Assembly (NCBI GenBank): GCA_963377175.1
Contig: CAUJNA010001009.1
Span: forward strand, 1-64,000
DNA: 64,000 nt
Origin: Effrenium voratum
Lineage: Eukaryota; Sar; Dinophyceae; Suessiales; Symbiodiniaceae
Reading direction: 5' to 3'
Below the pieces are notes generated by a model. It saw nothing but the letters and a program-made list of their open reading frames with translations, did no database searches and was not told where the DNA came from. A program made the position numbers and the translations under genes. Within the stretch, counting starts at the first letter, position 1, and each line of letters opens with the position of its first letter. Positions 54,226 through 64,000 of the stretch are shown piece by piece.

Positions 54226-54730
54226 GTCCACTAATCATCATGACGCATCCTCAGCACCAGCAATCATCACGACAAGCATGTCCACGCATCTTCTGCATTT
54301 CAAGTAGGATGATAATCGTCATGACGCATCCTCAGCATCGCCAGCAATCATCATGATGATCACCTCTGCACCACCAATGGTGTCTAACGCCACACTTGAA
54401 TGTATAGTGTAGAAATAGAAAGAGACGGTGATGACTACGATGATGATGATGATGACGATGATGTGATGATGATGTGATGAGAGTCATCACTAGCACTCGT
54501 CCTGAACATCAGTGATGATGACAAGCATCATCGTGCATCCTACAGTCATAATGATAATCATGACTATGCATCCTCTACATCTCCCGTCGGCTCTAGCAGG
54601 ACCACCAGGAGTCATGATGATTCACCAGCAAATCCGACCACTTGCGGAAGGGGTCGGATGGACCGGCTACGCGTCGCCAGCATCACCAACAACACGCCCT
54701 TGCCAGCATCACTGAACATCACGAAGAGCG
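54226..54730. repeat. CATCATGACGCATCC minisatellite and GATGAT microsatellite
   Basis: Repeated ATCATGACGCATCCTCAGCA units (54235-54350), a GATGATGATGATGACGATGATG tract split by small changes (54440-54480), and further CATCC/ATGATAATCATGAC units to about 54620. Related GATGATGATCATC sequence recurs near 54905. Confidence 0.75.
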
Positions 54731-56020
54731 TCCGCGGTGACGCCTGTGGCAGCTGATGACGACTATGACAATAACTATACTTTGTCCAGTTGCAGCCGCG
54801 TCCAACCTTTGAGATATAGGTATATATATATATAAGAGATAATCGTGACCACCATCATCATTACGCATCCTTAGCGCCGCCAGGAGATGGCATTTGTAGC
54901 AGTGATGATGATCATCGATCACCCTTCCCATGCGTCTCCCCCTTGGAGGAGAAGGGGTCGGCGGATACAAGACGGATGGAAAGACAGTGTGCCCGATTGT
55001 AAATATAGTGGCATACAAGTCCTGGTAAGTAGTTCTTTGAGTCTTGTGGGATATTCGCTCTTGCAGCTGTCTTGGCGCAGCTGAGCTGCTGATTTTTATG
55101 GGACACGGTTGGATTCTGCACAGGGCACTCTTTAGCCTAGTGACCAAAGGACGGGACGTTGAGAGGCCTTGGCCATGCATTGGATTCTCCGGGCCCTTTG
55201 CGCTTACCGGCGCCACTGACATACGGCCGCGCCATGGGGGGTGAGTGAAAGATGCAGCTGGCGACTGATGTCTACTTTGAAGCGCCAGCTACGTACCTTG
55301 AAGAGTTTGGCAGAATATCTCATATCTCTGGCAAGTTGCGCTTTGCGCTTTTGCGTTGTCTATTTCAAGAGCGCTCGAATCACCATGTGCCAGGGCAAAT
55401 GAATAATTGGAGTTGGATCGCGTGACTTCATTGCTCTCACAAAAAAACTGTTGGGAACTGGCATGGCACGTGGCAAAGCACCGTGGGTTACCGCCCTGCA
55501 ACAATTATAATGATTGCAGTTGTTTCCCCGGCATGCTTTGCTTTTACGGAACAGTTCAGCACTTTGAGTTTTGCTTTGTCACTTCGGGTGTGCTGTCAAA
55601 AAGCGGGGAATCTGGACACCCTACCTTTGAGAAATTTTTATGACGCTTGCCCCTTGCCTGAAGCCAATGAAGACAAGCCCTATTATAATCCGCACGTGCA
55701 CAACCTGAGTGTGGGGGAAAGGAAGGGTCATCATACAATTTGCATTGGTGGATATAGTTGCATCAAGATAGAACCACCACAAGCCACCCAGTCGCGCATG
55801 TCCAAGTCTTCTGTGTCACTTTGTGCCAGCAAATGCCAATGCACTTGCAGAGCTTTGTCTCATAAATGACGGAGCTTTGCCGCATTCGTTTGGGCCCACC
55901 GAAATGCAAGCTGCGCGCTGCGCTCGTAGGCACATGTTTGATCAGGATACAATGAGAATTGACGACACTCAACATGCATCTTGCTGCTAAAGGCCACAGG
56001 GCTGTTTTCAGCTTGGAACT
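54731..56020. other. Gene-poor host DNA
   Basis: Several frames of 60-167 codons but no recognisable protein. A TATATATATATA stretch lies at about 54822-54833. Confidence 0.35.

Positions 56021-56025
<5 letters not shown>

Positions 56026-56056
<31 letters not shown>
56026..56056. repeat. GA microsatellite
   Basis: An uninterrupted run of AG/GA dinucleotides of about 30 bases. Confidence 0.9.
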
Positions 56057-56058
<2 letters not shown>

Positions 56059-56859
56059 AGAGGCTCCCTTTTAGGGTGCGGTCATTTTTTGGGACCTTGT
56101 GTGTTCAATGCGGCACAATTTTTCGCTGAAGGTCCTGTACAGCTGATCGTGTTCGGCATGGCCATCTTTCTTGACAGGACTCGGTTGCTTTGATGGCATT
56201 GGCTCCACTCAAGTCCTCTTCACGATTCTCTTACTCCCCAAGCAAAGTCTTTATCTCATGTCAACACAGCAAGGTTGCCTCTTGGAGGTGCCAGTGGCTA
56301 TTGGTTTTGGACTCGCAGGAGCTTCATGGAACTCCCTCCCAGCGTTGTGCGTGTAGCACGCTTAGTCCTTCGTGGCCGGCGTTCGATCTTCGATGCTTTT
56401 GCTTCCCACGGCAGTGGGCTCTTTTAAAAAATCTCGGGTCGTGTGACCTATGGCCTTGGGCACTGTTTGTTGGCCGCTTTGCCCCCGTTTTTGTTTGTTG
56501 TTGAGTTGCACCCGCATCCGTGGAACATCACCAGCCTTGTTGAAGGGTCATTACAGGGCCGCGATTGGCGATGAGAAATAGCCGTCTGCCGTGAAAAAGC
56601 GACCAAGAATGGAGGGCCGTCTTTGTATGTTTTTTGTTTTTGTTTTTCAAGGTGGGTTGCGGCTTTTTTGTAGGTTTCTGCGTCTTTTGGTGGCTTTTGC
56701 GACTTTGGCCTTTCGCATCCTCTGCTTTCTCAGTTCCTCTCCAGCAAGTCGCTTCGTGGCTTTTGCAGCCTTTCGATGGTCCTGCAGCCTTTGGAAACTA
56801 TCACCAGTTCCTCTCCAGCAAGTGTTTTTTTCTCTTTGTATGAATGTAATCTATTCAAA

Positions 56860-57230
56860 TCTATCTATGTGTGTATGTAAGTATGTATGTATGCACTTCT
56901 TCGAACATCATGGGGGGGGCTGCCGCCCCCCAACTATCCCGCTACTTTTTACAAGTTTTACAGCTATTAATGCACCCTTAGTTGAATCATCACTTTTTCA
57001 AACCATCAGGGGGGGCTACTGTTAAAGAGATAAAGGCACCCTTTGCTGAATCTGTAGTCTATGTATGTATGTATGTCTGTATGTATGCACGTCTTCGAAC
57101 ATCATGGGGGGGCTGCCGCCCCTCACAACCACCCCGCTGCTTGTTTTTTTGCAGCTATCAGCGCACCCTTAGTTGAATCATCACTTTTCGGAACCATCAG
57201 GAGTGGGCTGCCGACCCCCTCCCCCCACCC
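56860..57230. repeat. Tandem repeat of about 190 bp, two copies plus a partial
   Basis: Each copy has GTATGTATGTATGCAC, TCTTCGAACATCATGGGGGGG, a C-rich block, and then GCACCCTTAGTTGAATCATC and ACCATCAGG. Copies start near 56870 and 57060. The G-run/C-run pairs (GGGGGGGCTGCCGCCCCCC) form strong hairpins. Confidence 0.75.
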
Positions 57231-57244
57231 CCGCACTGCTTTTT

Positions 57245-57330
57245 AGAATGCATACATACCTACCTACCTCGACGTACCTACCTATCGACCTACCTACCTA
57301 CCTACCTACCTACCTACCTACCTACATACA
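57245..57330. repeat. TACC microsatellite
   Basis: A CTAC/TACC tetranucleotide run with two short interruptions (CGACG, TCGAC). Confidence 0.9.
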
Positions 57331-57339
57331 CAATAAAAG

Positions 57340-60050
57340 CTTGCCGGAGAGGAACTGATGATGCTGGGAATGTGGGAAGCTAAGGCAATATAAAAGCCAC
57401 CAGAGCTGTTGTTGTTTTGCTGGTGATGCTGGGAATGTTGCCGGGGATGTTGACAGGCTAGTGTAAAATACGTACATTTCGTGAGACAATGCTGTAAAAT
57501 GCGACATCTTGCTGGCAAAGACGAAAACATAGAATCCCAAAATAAAACAAAACAACACCGAAATTACAGTCTCCGCCCAACAAGAATACCTATTGCGTAC
57601 ACCGGATCAACGCCTGCGGTGGAGATGTGCAGTCCGACCCTTTTGCGAGTCCTGCACAGCAGTGGCTCTGAAGCATTGCAGGGAATGTGTTTGGTGAACG
57701 GCCTGCAAGAAAGTCAATTCTGAAGGTTTTCATCGATGGCGACTGCGTTCCAGAGCCGTTCTTCACCTTGCTAAGGCAGAATGTCTCGCAGCAGTCAATT
57801 GAGTCTGGCAACAGTTAGCTATTGGTTGCCATGGTTTCCTTGGATAGATTGCAAAGCACCACACAGGCGGCTGTCTTCTAGATCACGCGTGGCCGTGTTT
57901 GCAGAGTCTCTGCTGCAACTGGGTTTTGGAAAGCTCCTGTCATGCATGCCTGTGTGGCTCTATTCCGATGCGTCGACGTGTTGAGCTCAGGCCTTTCGAC
58001 CGTTCGAGGGCAAGGTCAGTGCTTGGGGCACTTTTTGGGCGAGTTCTTTCAAAGTCATTCCCATGCAGGAGGAACGCCTGCGCAGTAGGCTGCTTGCCAG
58101 CGGCATTGATGACTCCCTGATCTTTCTGCATCCCAGCAAGCAGCTTGAATTGAATGGACCACTGTGACAATCACACTTCATTTGTATGTCTCTCTCTTTC
58201 TCTTTGTGTGTGGACATAGCAGTTTTACATATTATGCAAATTTGTTTGCAAACATTGTGATGTGCAACAAGCACCTGCCCGTCATACAAGACTGCCTGCT
58301 GCAGTTGCAGAATGTCGCAGTCGCACATCATTGCTTGTCCCGTCTCAGGACAAACGCTATGAACCTTGGCGAAAAGCAAGAGGTGTGGCTCGGTGGTGGC
58401 TGCGGCTTGTTTTCGTGGTCAGCTAGGAAGCTCAAGGAGGTCCGAGGTTGGTTTAAGTAGCTAGTTTGTGTGCTTGCAAACATGGAATAAGGGATGCCTT
58501 GAGCTTAGGGCTTGAAATGATAAGGAATGCAGCTGATGTGATCCTTACGTTCCTCTTTGGACGCTATGCTGGGACGAAGAACTACTTGGAAGCCCGGCTT
58601 GAAGTCAGGTGACATGAGCCGGGCATGCAGCCTGCTAGTTGTTCGCCTGGCAGAGCCACACATTGTGTCAAGGTGGGGGGTTTTCAGGATTCGATTCGGC
58701 GCAAGAACATGCAATGCTGATCTGAGGTTTCTGATGATCGACAGTGGTTTAAGGAGCGCTGAATGACAGGATTTCAAGTGGCCCAGAAAAAAAAGGGAAC
58801 AACTCTTGAAGAACCTGCCTGCCTCAGTTGACCGGGGTTGAAGCTGGTGTATGGGAGTATGTTGAGTTGGTCAACGAGACGCGGGGTGCACCTTGCAGGA
58901 GGTCGTCAAGTCCAAGCCGACTGTGTGGATCACAAGTGATAAGTTTCGCGAGCCTTGAAAAGGCCGTATGCTGGGCTGTTGTTTGATCCTTGTTGCTCAG
59001 TCTTTCGCTCTATTGTCACTGTATCGCCGTTGTTTGCTAGGCCTGCCACCTTTTCCAGAGCATTTTTTATCAAGTTTCTGCCATCGGTCAAGCCCGTGAA
59101 TGGTTAGACTCAAGAAATCCGCAGTCGTATGGATGCGAGCACCATATTGACATCTGTCAGATCCTTGGTACTGTTGACAGCAAAACAGAGGGTTTCGAGC
59201 GTTGAGCCCATACAACGCACTGAGAACATCAGCGATCAGTTGATTTTTCCGGCCATGGAGGACTTCGATGCAACACAGGGAGCAGACCTTCGGACAGCAG
59301 TAGCAGTCGCTTGAAAACGCGACGTCAGCGCGCTCGAATGTGTTTTAGTGTTTTATGTGGAATACTACTCAGGATCTGCTGAGCTTGGCCTTGGGCAGAC
59401 AGCTAGGAGCTCGGTGAAGGCGAGCTGTAGGCCTTTTCGGACCCACACTGCTCCGAGGGTAAGGCCAAGAGTGGTTTGAGAGGCAGGGTTGGCAGTGTGC
59501 TGAAAAAACCACGGAAACCGGAACGGGTTTGAGTCCTTGGCTCGCATGAACAGCCAAGGCCTGGAGCCTCAGACTTGGACGACTACGTCGACTTTGAGGC
59601 AAACAGTGCCGAGCAGAGTGCACCAGCAGCGCGTTGGCTTTTGGTCTTGCCATGCCCTGCAAAAAGCGCTTGCCACACGAGCTTTTTGCGATTCTGGTTG
59701 GAATATGCCCTCCAAGTCAACCAGGAAGATACATCAATTTAGCGGGGCAATGTTGAACTTGCCACGATCAATTTGCCCGTCAATCCATACCGCCCCGCAG
59801 CATTTGCTTGCCTGGGGAGATTGATGCAATCATTTGTTCCATATGAGTCAGATATGAAACAACAGCCACTGGCAGCACTTTTTCTTTTTCTTCTTCAATT
59901 TCTTAGCTCTCTTGTACTGACACATGACACCCAGGTGTTGTTTTCTTTCACTCGCGCACCTCACAGAGCCACTGACATCAACAAAACATTGCCAGGCCGA
60001 AGGGCGCACAGCTGAAGCGACTTTTCCACTCGTCTCTTTGCGCGTCTGGC
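57340..60050. other. Gene-poor host DNA, no supported gene
   Basis: Open frames of 60-130 codons on both strands without motifs. A TTGTCC/GGACAA hairpin with a 7-nt loop lies at 58335-58353. Confidence 0.35.
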
Positions 60051-60059
60051 GGCCGCATG

Positions 60060-60389
60060 GCATGGCGCCGGGCCATCCCAGTGCTTCTGATCCTGGTTTG
60101 CTGGAAGGAGGCGGGAGCTTCGTTGGAGCTTCGTTGGCGCCCCTGTGCCCTCTGCCTGAATCAACCAGCAACAAACAGGGCGACCATGGCCAGACCCGCT
60201 AGTCTAGGTCAACCTCCATGCGTGCCGGGACCCGAAGCAAGCCTTTTTTTGTGGACAAATCGCTTCACTCCTGGTTGGGGAAAAGCTCAACTGGGCCGGG
60301 CCTGCCCAGCTGTGTCTGGAACTCGCTCGCGCGTTGCTCGCCCAGTGATGCCAGATGCCACCGACTTGTTTGGTGATAGCCCTGCCTGA
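60060..60389 (+). CDS. Possible signal-peptide exon
   Basis: From the ATG at about 60060 the frame reads MAWRRAIPVLLILVCWKEAGASLELRW, which has a basic start, hydrophobic core and A-G-A-S cleavage-like end, similar in design to the exons at 47987 and 51342. The frame stays open to 60389 but later residues look random. It may be a first exon of a secreted protein. Confidence 0.3.
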   Translation, partial: AWRRAIPVLLILVCWKEAGASLELRWRPCALCLNQPATNRATMARPASLGQPPCVPGPEASLFLWTNRFTPGWGKAQLGRACPAVSGTRSRVARPVMPDATDLFGDSPA

Positions 60390-60584
60390 CGTTTGCCAGA
60401 GTCCAATCGTGTACTTTGACGTCATGAGACCTGAGCTCAAGTGACAGCTCGGCCTGATGCAAGCGGGGGAAGGGATCGCCAGGCCTTCCTGCCACAGCCG
60501 CGCGTGCCCTGCCGAGCAGCTTCGCAAGATGCGGCAAGCATCGGAATCGTGGAGCCTTTGGTGTCACCCGGCTGCTTTGCGAAC

Positions 60585-60630
60585 CCAGCCAGTGCCAGCC
60601 AGTGCCAACCAGTGCCAGCCACTGCAAGCT
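60585..60630. repeat. CCAGTGCCAGC minisatellite
   Basis: About four copies of a CAGTGCCA(G/A)C-type unit. Confidence 0.8.
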
Positions 60631-61224
60631 CTTGGTTCATGTGCGTAGCTATGCGTGTCCATGATCTTCGAATTGTTCATGAGGGCGCAGCACCGCGTGG
60701 AAAGGTATTCTCTCTGTGTGGCAGGCAACATGTTTTTGGTTGCCATGTAAGGAGCCAGCTGCCGCGGCAGGAGAAGAGCTTCCGCGGGTTTCCCTTTTCC
60801 CTTGGTCTGGTTGTTCTGTGGTTTATTGTTTTGTGCAGCCTGGCTGCCTTTCGAGTGAGTTACTTGCCACTTGCTGTTTGCTGGGAGCGATGAGGCAACG
60901 CCCCTTTCGGGATTTTCTCGTTTTCCTGGATGGAGTTCCCCTGATGTTGCTTTCTCCAAATGCGCTTGAGCACAAGAGCAAGACACACAGAATTTCTTCA
61001 GCATCTGGCAGTCCAAGGTTTTGGTTCCCGGCTCGCTGGACGGTCTTAGGGTTCATTGGTCTTGGTTCACCAACCCAAATGGCGGTTTTGCCATTTGGTT
61101 TTCCTTTAGACCAACCTGAAACAAGGGCACCCTCCGAAAAAGACGAAAAACAACGCCAAACCGATGTCGGGTGTGGCTCAAATGCTGAAGAGGTAGGGCA
61201 AACCGCAGGCTTGAGTCTTTCCAT

Positions 61225-61320
61225 TTACCATTTACCAGTTGTTTTTTGGTACATCTTGACCTACAGCCATGTGTCCATTTACCAGGGTGCCATTTATTTT
61301 TGGTACATCTTGACCCAGCT
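61225..61320. repeat. Direct repeat with CCATTTACCA and TTTTGGTACATCTTGACC
   Basis: Two copies of CCATTTACCAG followed by TTTTTGGTACATCTTGACC about 52 bases apart; a related TTTTTTTTGGGTGCATCTGGACC follows near 61345. Confidence 0.75.
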
Positions 61321-61544
61321 GATGCCATTGCATGTGGTTTGGTGCGTTTTTTTTGGGTGCATCTGGACCCCCACCACAGGGATGTGGCCGTGGGTCAAAA
61401 CCAATGGTATCCCATTTTGGGGCAGGTGAATTTACCACCCATTTTAGGCTTTCTATTTTAGTGGTTGGATATCGGATGTTCACTGGGGGCTAGGCGGTTG
61501 GGATTTTGAAAAGCCCCTGGCCATGTGGTTCGCCAAATCCCCAG

Positions 61545-62072
61545 GAGCGGGAGACCTTCCTGGGGCTCCTGCGGCTGCTGTCGCTTCCCGTGGACGACGC
61601 CTGGTTCTCCGCGGTGCTTTTGGTGCTGGTGAGGCCCGGTGGCGAGCCCCGGTGGCGAGCCCCGGTGGCGAGCCCGGGCTCCCGATGGTTGGGGTTGTCT
61701 TTGGAGGGAACCCAGGGCCCTTGGCGGGGAAAAGTTTTTTTTTTTTGTTGGCTTCCCTTTTAACGTAAACCAACCCCGAAAACCCGCAAAGAGAACACAA
61801 CCCACGCCTGGAAAGACGAGACGCTCGCCAGGTTCCGCATGGTGAAACGGCTGGTCATGGCCAGCCAACACTGGCGGCGATGGCTCACCACATACACCCG
61901 CAGGTCAGGTGCCCAGGGATTGCAGGCTTTCAGCTCGCTTTGGGCTTTTCAGAAGGCCAGGTTTGGTCTTCCGATTTTCCGGGCGACGGTTTTTGCATTC
62001 TTTTTTGCTCGAAGCTGAGGCTGCGGACCCAGGACGACCGCGCTTTGCTGGCAGACTCGCTGGACGCCAATC
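61545..62072 (+). CDS. Possible multi-exon host gene fragment
   Basis: Three coding-like islands end at GT donors. (a) about 61549-61629, TFLGLLRLLSLPVDDAWFSAVLLVL, before CTG/GTGAGG. (b) about 61790-61901, WKDETLARFRMVKRLVMASQHWRRWL, before GCAG/GTCAGG. (c) about 62020-62070, LRTQDDRALLADSLDANQ, before TCAG/GTGCCC. Islands b and c join in phase if the acceptor is after GCTGAG near 62019, giving R-R-LRTQDD. No family is recognised. A 14-bp GGTGGCGAGCCCCG repeat lies in the first putative intron. Confidence 0.35.
61638..61680. repeat. GGTGGCGAGCCCC minisatellite
   Basis: Three tandem copies of a 14-bp unit. Confidence 0.85.
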
Positions 62073-62465
62073 AGGTGCCCGGCGCGCCCCTTTGTGCGTC
62101 GAGTTTCTTTGTGCGGCTGACGTCTCTTTGCCCCTTTTGGATGGGTTCACCGCAAGAAGGAAGGAACATGACAAACGTAATTTTTGAGAGTTGGAAACCC
62201 CCTCTGGTTGGTGGACATGGATCCCCACCGAATTCTGGTGTCCATCACAGGGTCTAATTAAGATTCAGACCCCACATGTTCTCAAAGGGGGCACTTCTGG
62301 ACCAGCGGCGAATCCGTGAAGAAGCTGCGAGCTGGCCGCCTTCGCACTCTGCCATGCCATTTTACGTGCCAGGTTCTGCAGAAGACCATCCGCCTCTCAG
62401 GCATGCAGAGGGATGGTCGCAAGATGGCTTCTGCCAGTGTTTGCTTTGCTGCATTTTGCTTGGAT

Positions 62466-62533
62466 GTTAGGACTTTAACTTCTTGCCAATTAATGGGTTT
62501 TCCATTAAACCACTAAAAGTTAAACTTTTAGCA
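62466..62533. repeat. Small foldback element, copy 2
   Basis: GGACTTTAACTTCTTGCC pairs imperfectly with ACTAAAAGTTAAAC near the end; TTAATGG/CCATTAA (about 62490-62508) forms the centre, and the end ACTTTTAGCAGG matches copy 1 at 51218-51285. Confidence 0.5.
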
Positions 62534-62539
62534 GGCGAG

Positions 62540-64000
62540 CAGAAAGCAACCGAGTTTGTGTTCCCTTGGCCTCACTACAAAGTGTACTGGGATTAGATGC
62601 AAATGTTGACCCGGCCGATCGATGCAGGCGGCGGATGGCTGCGGCAAGGTGCGAAACTGGTGCAACCGAGCTACGTGGGGGATGTCATCGAGCTAGGCTG
62701 GGGGAGAATGGGGGGCCTCATCTAGGACAGGAGGGAGGACACAAGCTTGCGATTTGCCTTGACTCAAACTTAAGAACCTCCCCAAACATTTGGTTTTGAT
62801 AGCTCACACTCAGCAAGGTGACGCTGGGGATGCCGAGCTGCTTTGAGACTGACCGCTTGTAGCTTGCTGCTCCAGCAATTCCTAGTGAACCTGAAAATGG
62901 AAAGCACACAGTTTTTGGTTTTGTAATGCTGACGCTGAAGAGTTGTCCTGCTTAAGATTTATTTTTGCCAGAAAAAGCTCTGGAGCGATGTGTTTTGCAA
63001 TTTGCATCAATTTACACAGCTAGCTTGGCAAGGATGATGCCAGTTTATTAGCGTGCACTCGATTGCAATGCGCGCGAGGTGGTTTCGAGAACAACGCGCT
63101 CAACACAGAGTGCCTCGTTTTGATTCGGTTCAACCCGTTTCGTTTGAGGACAGGACTCACAGGGCTTGCATCTCTTACCATGGCCAAGCGCCCTGAGGTT
63201 CGTGCTCTGCAAAACCGAAGGCTTGCAGCACGGCAAGCCGGTGTACCAGTCGCGCAACAAGGCCGGGCAATTGGGCAACTGGAGAGAAGCCGGCTTCGAG
63301 TTTGTTTCACGTCCTTGAACTTGAAACTAGAAACTAGAAGCATTCCTTGACACTCCGAAAGCTTGAAGCGGCTCCTTGCATTCGCGCAGGAGTTCATGCT
63401 TTGCTCCGCGCCCAGCGGAGACGGCGACGTATGGATCGCGGGGGTGCCCAGCAAAGAGCGCGGGGTTCGTCCGCCGTGAGAGGCTTCGAGCCGTCCCAGT
63501 CACAGGTCAGCACAGTGGACAAGTTCCAACAGACCAAAAACCAGGCCAGTCCTGAAGGCCGGCTCGACCGTGAGAGAGATTCGGAGAGAGCGGGGCACTT
63601 GAAGGCTTGGTTTTGCGGCATGTGCAGCCATCCCAAATCTGATCATTTGCAGAGCTCTGTTCATTCAGAGGTGTGCGTCTTGTTATAGAGGTATAGATGG
63701 CAAGGTAAGTTCGTGCTGGGTTCTCCACTCCCAATTGGCACTTCGTTGGGTTCGAAAAGGATGCTCACTCCCGGTTGGCAACGCGTTATGCTTCAAACTA
63801 GTCTTGCGCTGGAAATAGATTCATAGCGGGTTCACGACCTTCTGAATTCTTCACTCAAGTGCAGACAAGTCCATTCCGAATTGGTCACGTCGCTGTTGTC
63901 CGGCTCGGAAAGCCGGCTCGTAATATTTTTGTTTGGCCAGGCTGGCCGTTGAAGAGACTGGGTGCCCTGCTGGTGTCGCCGGTCGGGGCCCAGTTTCTGG
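62540..64000. other. Gene-poor host DNA to the window end
   Basis: No supported gene. A CCGGCT/AGCCGG hairpin lies near 63900-63920, and GGGTTC/TTGGCA-type short repeats (CTCCC(A/G)(A/G)TTGGCA) near 63722-63782. Confidence 0.35.

Noticed and set aside
42000..64000. rRNA, snRNA or spliced-leader RNA genes
   Set aside because: No recognisable 5S, U6 or complete spliced-leader sequence was seen on either strand by eye.
1..64000. Bacterial or phage origin of the window
   Set aside because: ATGA overlaps and S74 fibres occur in phages, but copia elements, Polinton-type polymerase and capsid genes, intron-like exon islands and long non-coding repeats indicate a eukaryotic genome.

Overview
This window looks like nuclear DNA of a dinoflagellate, most likely of the Symbiodiniaceae kind. 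It carries a copia-type retroelement of the sort common in those genomes, has large gene-poor stretches full of foldbacks and minisatellites, contains a short stretch resembling a dinoflagellate spliced-leader relic, and holds viral DNA embedded in GC-richer host sequence. The organism call is an inference from these features.

Layout. (1) 1-4578: 3' two thirds of a Ty1/copia-like retrotransposon (integrase tail, reverse transcriptase, RNase H) with one frameshift, followed by an overlapping third reading frame. (2) 4921-11809: about 6.9 kb of coding sequence relayed through alternating reading frames. It ends in a protein with a KptA/Tpt1-like (RNA 2'-phosphotransferase) domain whose catalytic half is duplicated in frame. 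(3) 11810-12775: non-coding. (4) About 12775-30495: a very AT-rich integrated Polinton/Maverick-type virus of about 17.7 kb. It has protein-primed DNA polymerase B, a DDE integrase (frameshifted), packaging ATPase, major and minor capsid proteins, a trimeric fibre with a peptidase S74 chaperone, a lipase-like protein, a GIY-YIG nuclease and about a dozen small proteins. The left end looks truncated; the right end carries short G-rich repeats. (5) 30500-34810: mixed-composition DNA with a GAGCAT/ATGCTC cluster, a coiled-coil/ubiquitin-like protein, a helical partner ORF, a minisatellite and a tRNA-like sequence. (6) 34813-40060: a second, GC-rich virus-derived module made only of a giant fibre/S74 gene (two frameshifts) abutting an integrase with a D-D-D rather than D-D-E triad. 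(7) 40077-41971: a dense cluster of hairpins, most with 7-nt loops, and two long foldback elements. (8) 42000-64000: gene-poor host DNA with weak ORFs, a two-unit segmental duplication (about 47.5-54.2 kb) containing a signal-peptide exon, minisatellites, small foldbacks, and a possible multi-exon host gene near 61.5-62.1 kb.

How the parts work together. The AT-rich element encodes the parts for capsid building, DNA packaging, DNA synthesis and host attachment, with strands switched in short blocks and TATATA boxes placed directly on start codons. Its integrase would have placed it in the genome. The GC-rich module has the same two functional classes (fibre and integrase) in host-like base composition and probably derives from a different lineage of the same virus class. 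Almost every long GC-rich reading frame is interrupted by a single-base frame change, whereas the AT-rich viral genes are intact except the integrase. This could be decay or consensus error, and reads would tell which. No rRNA, CRISPR or confident tRNA gene was seen.
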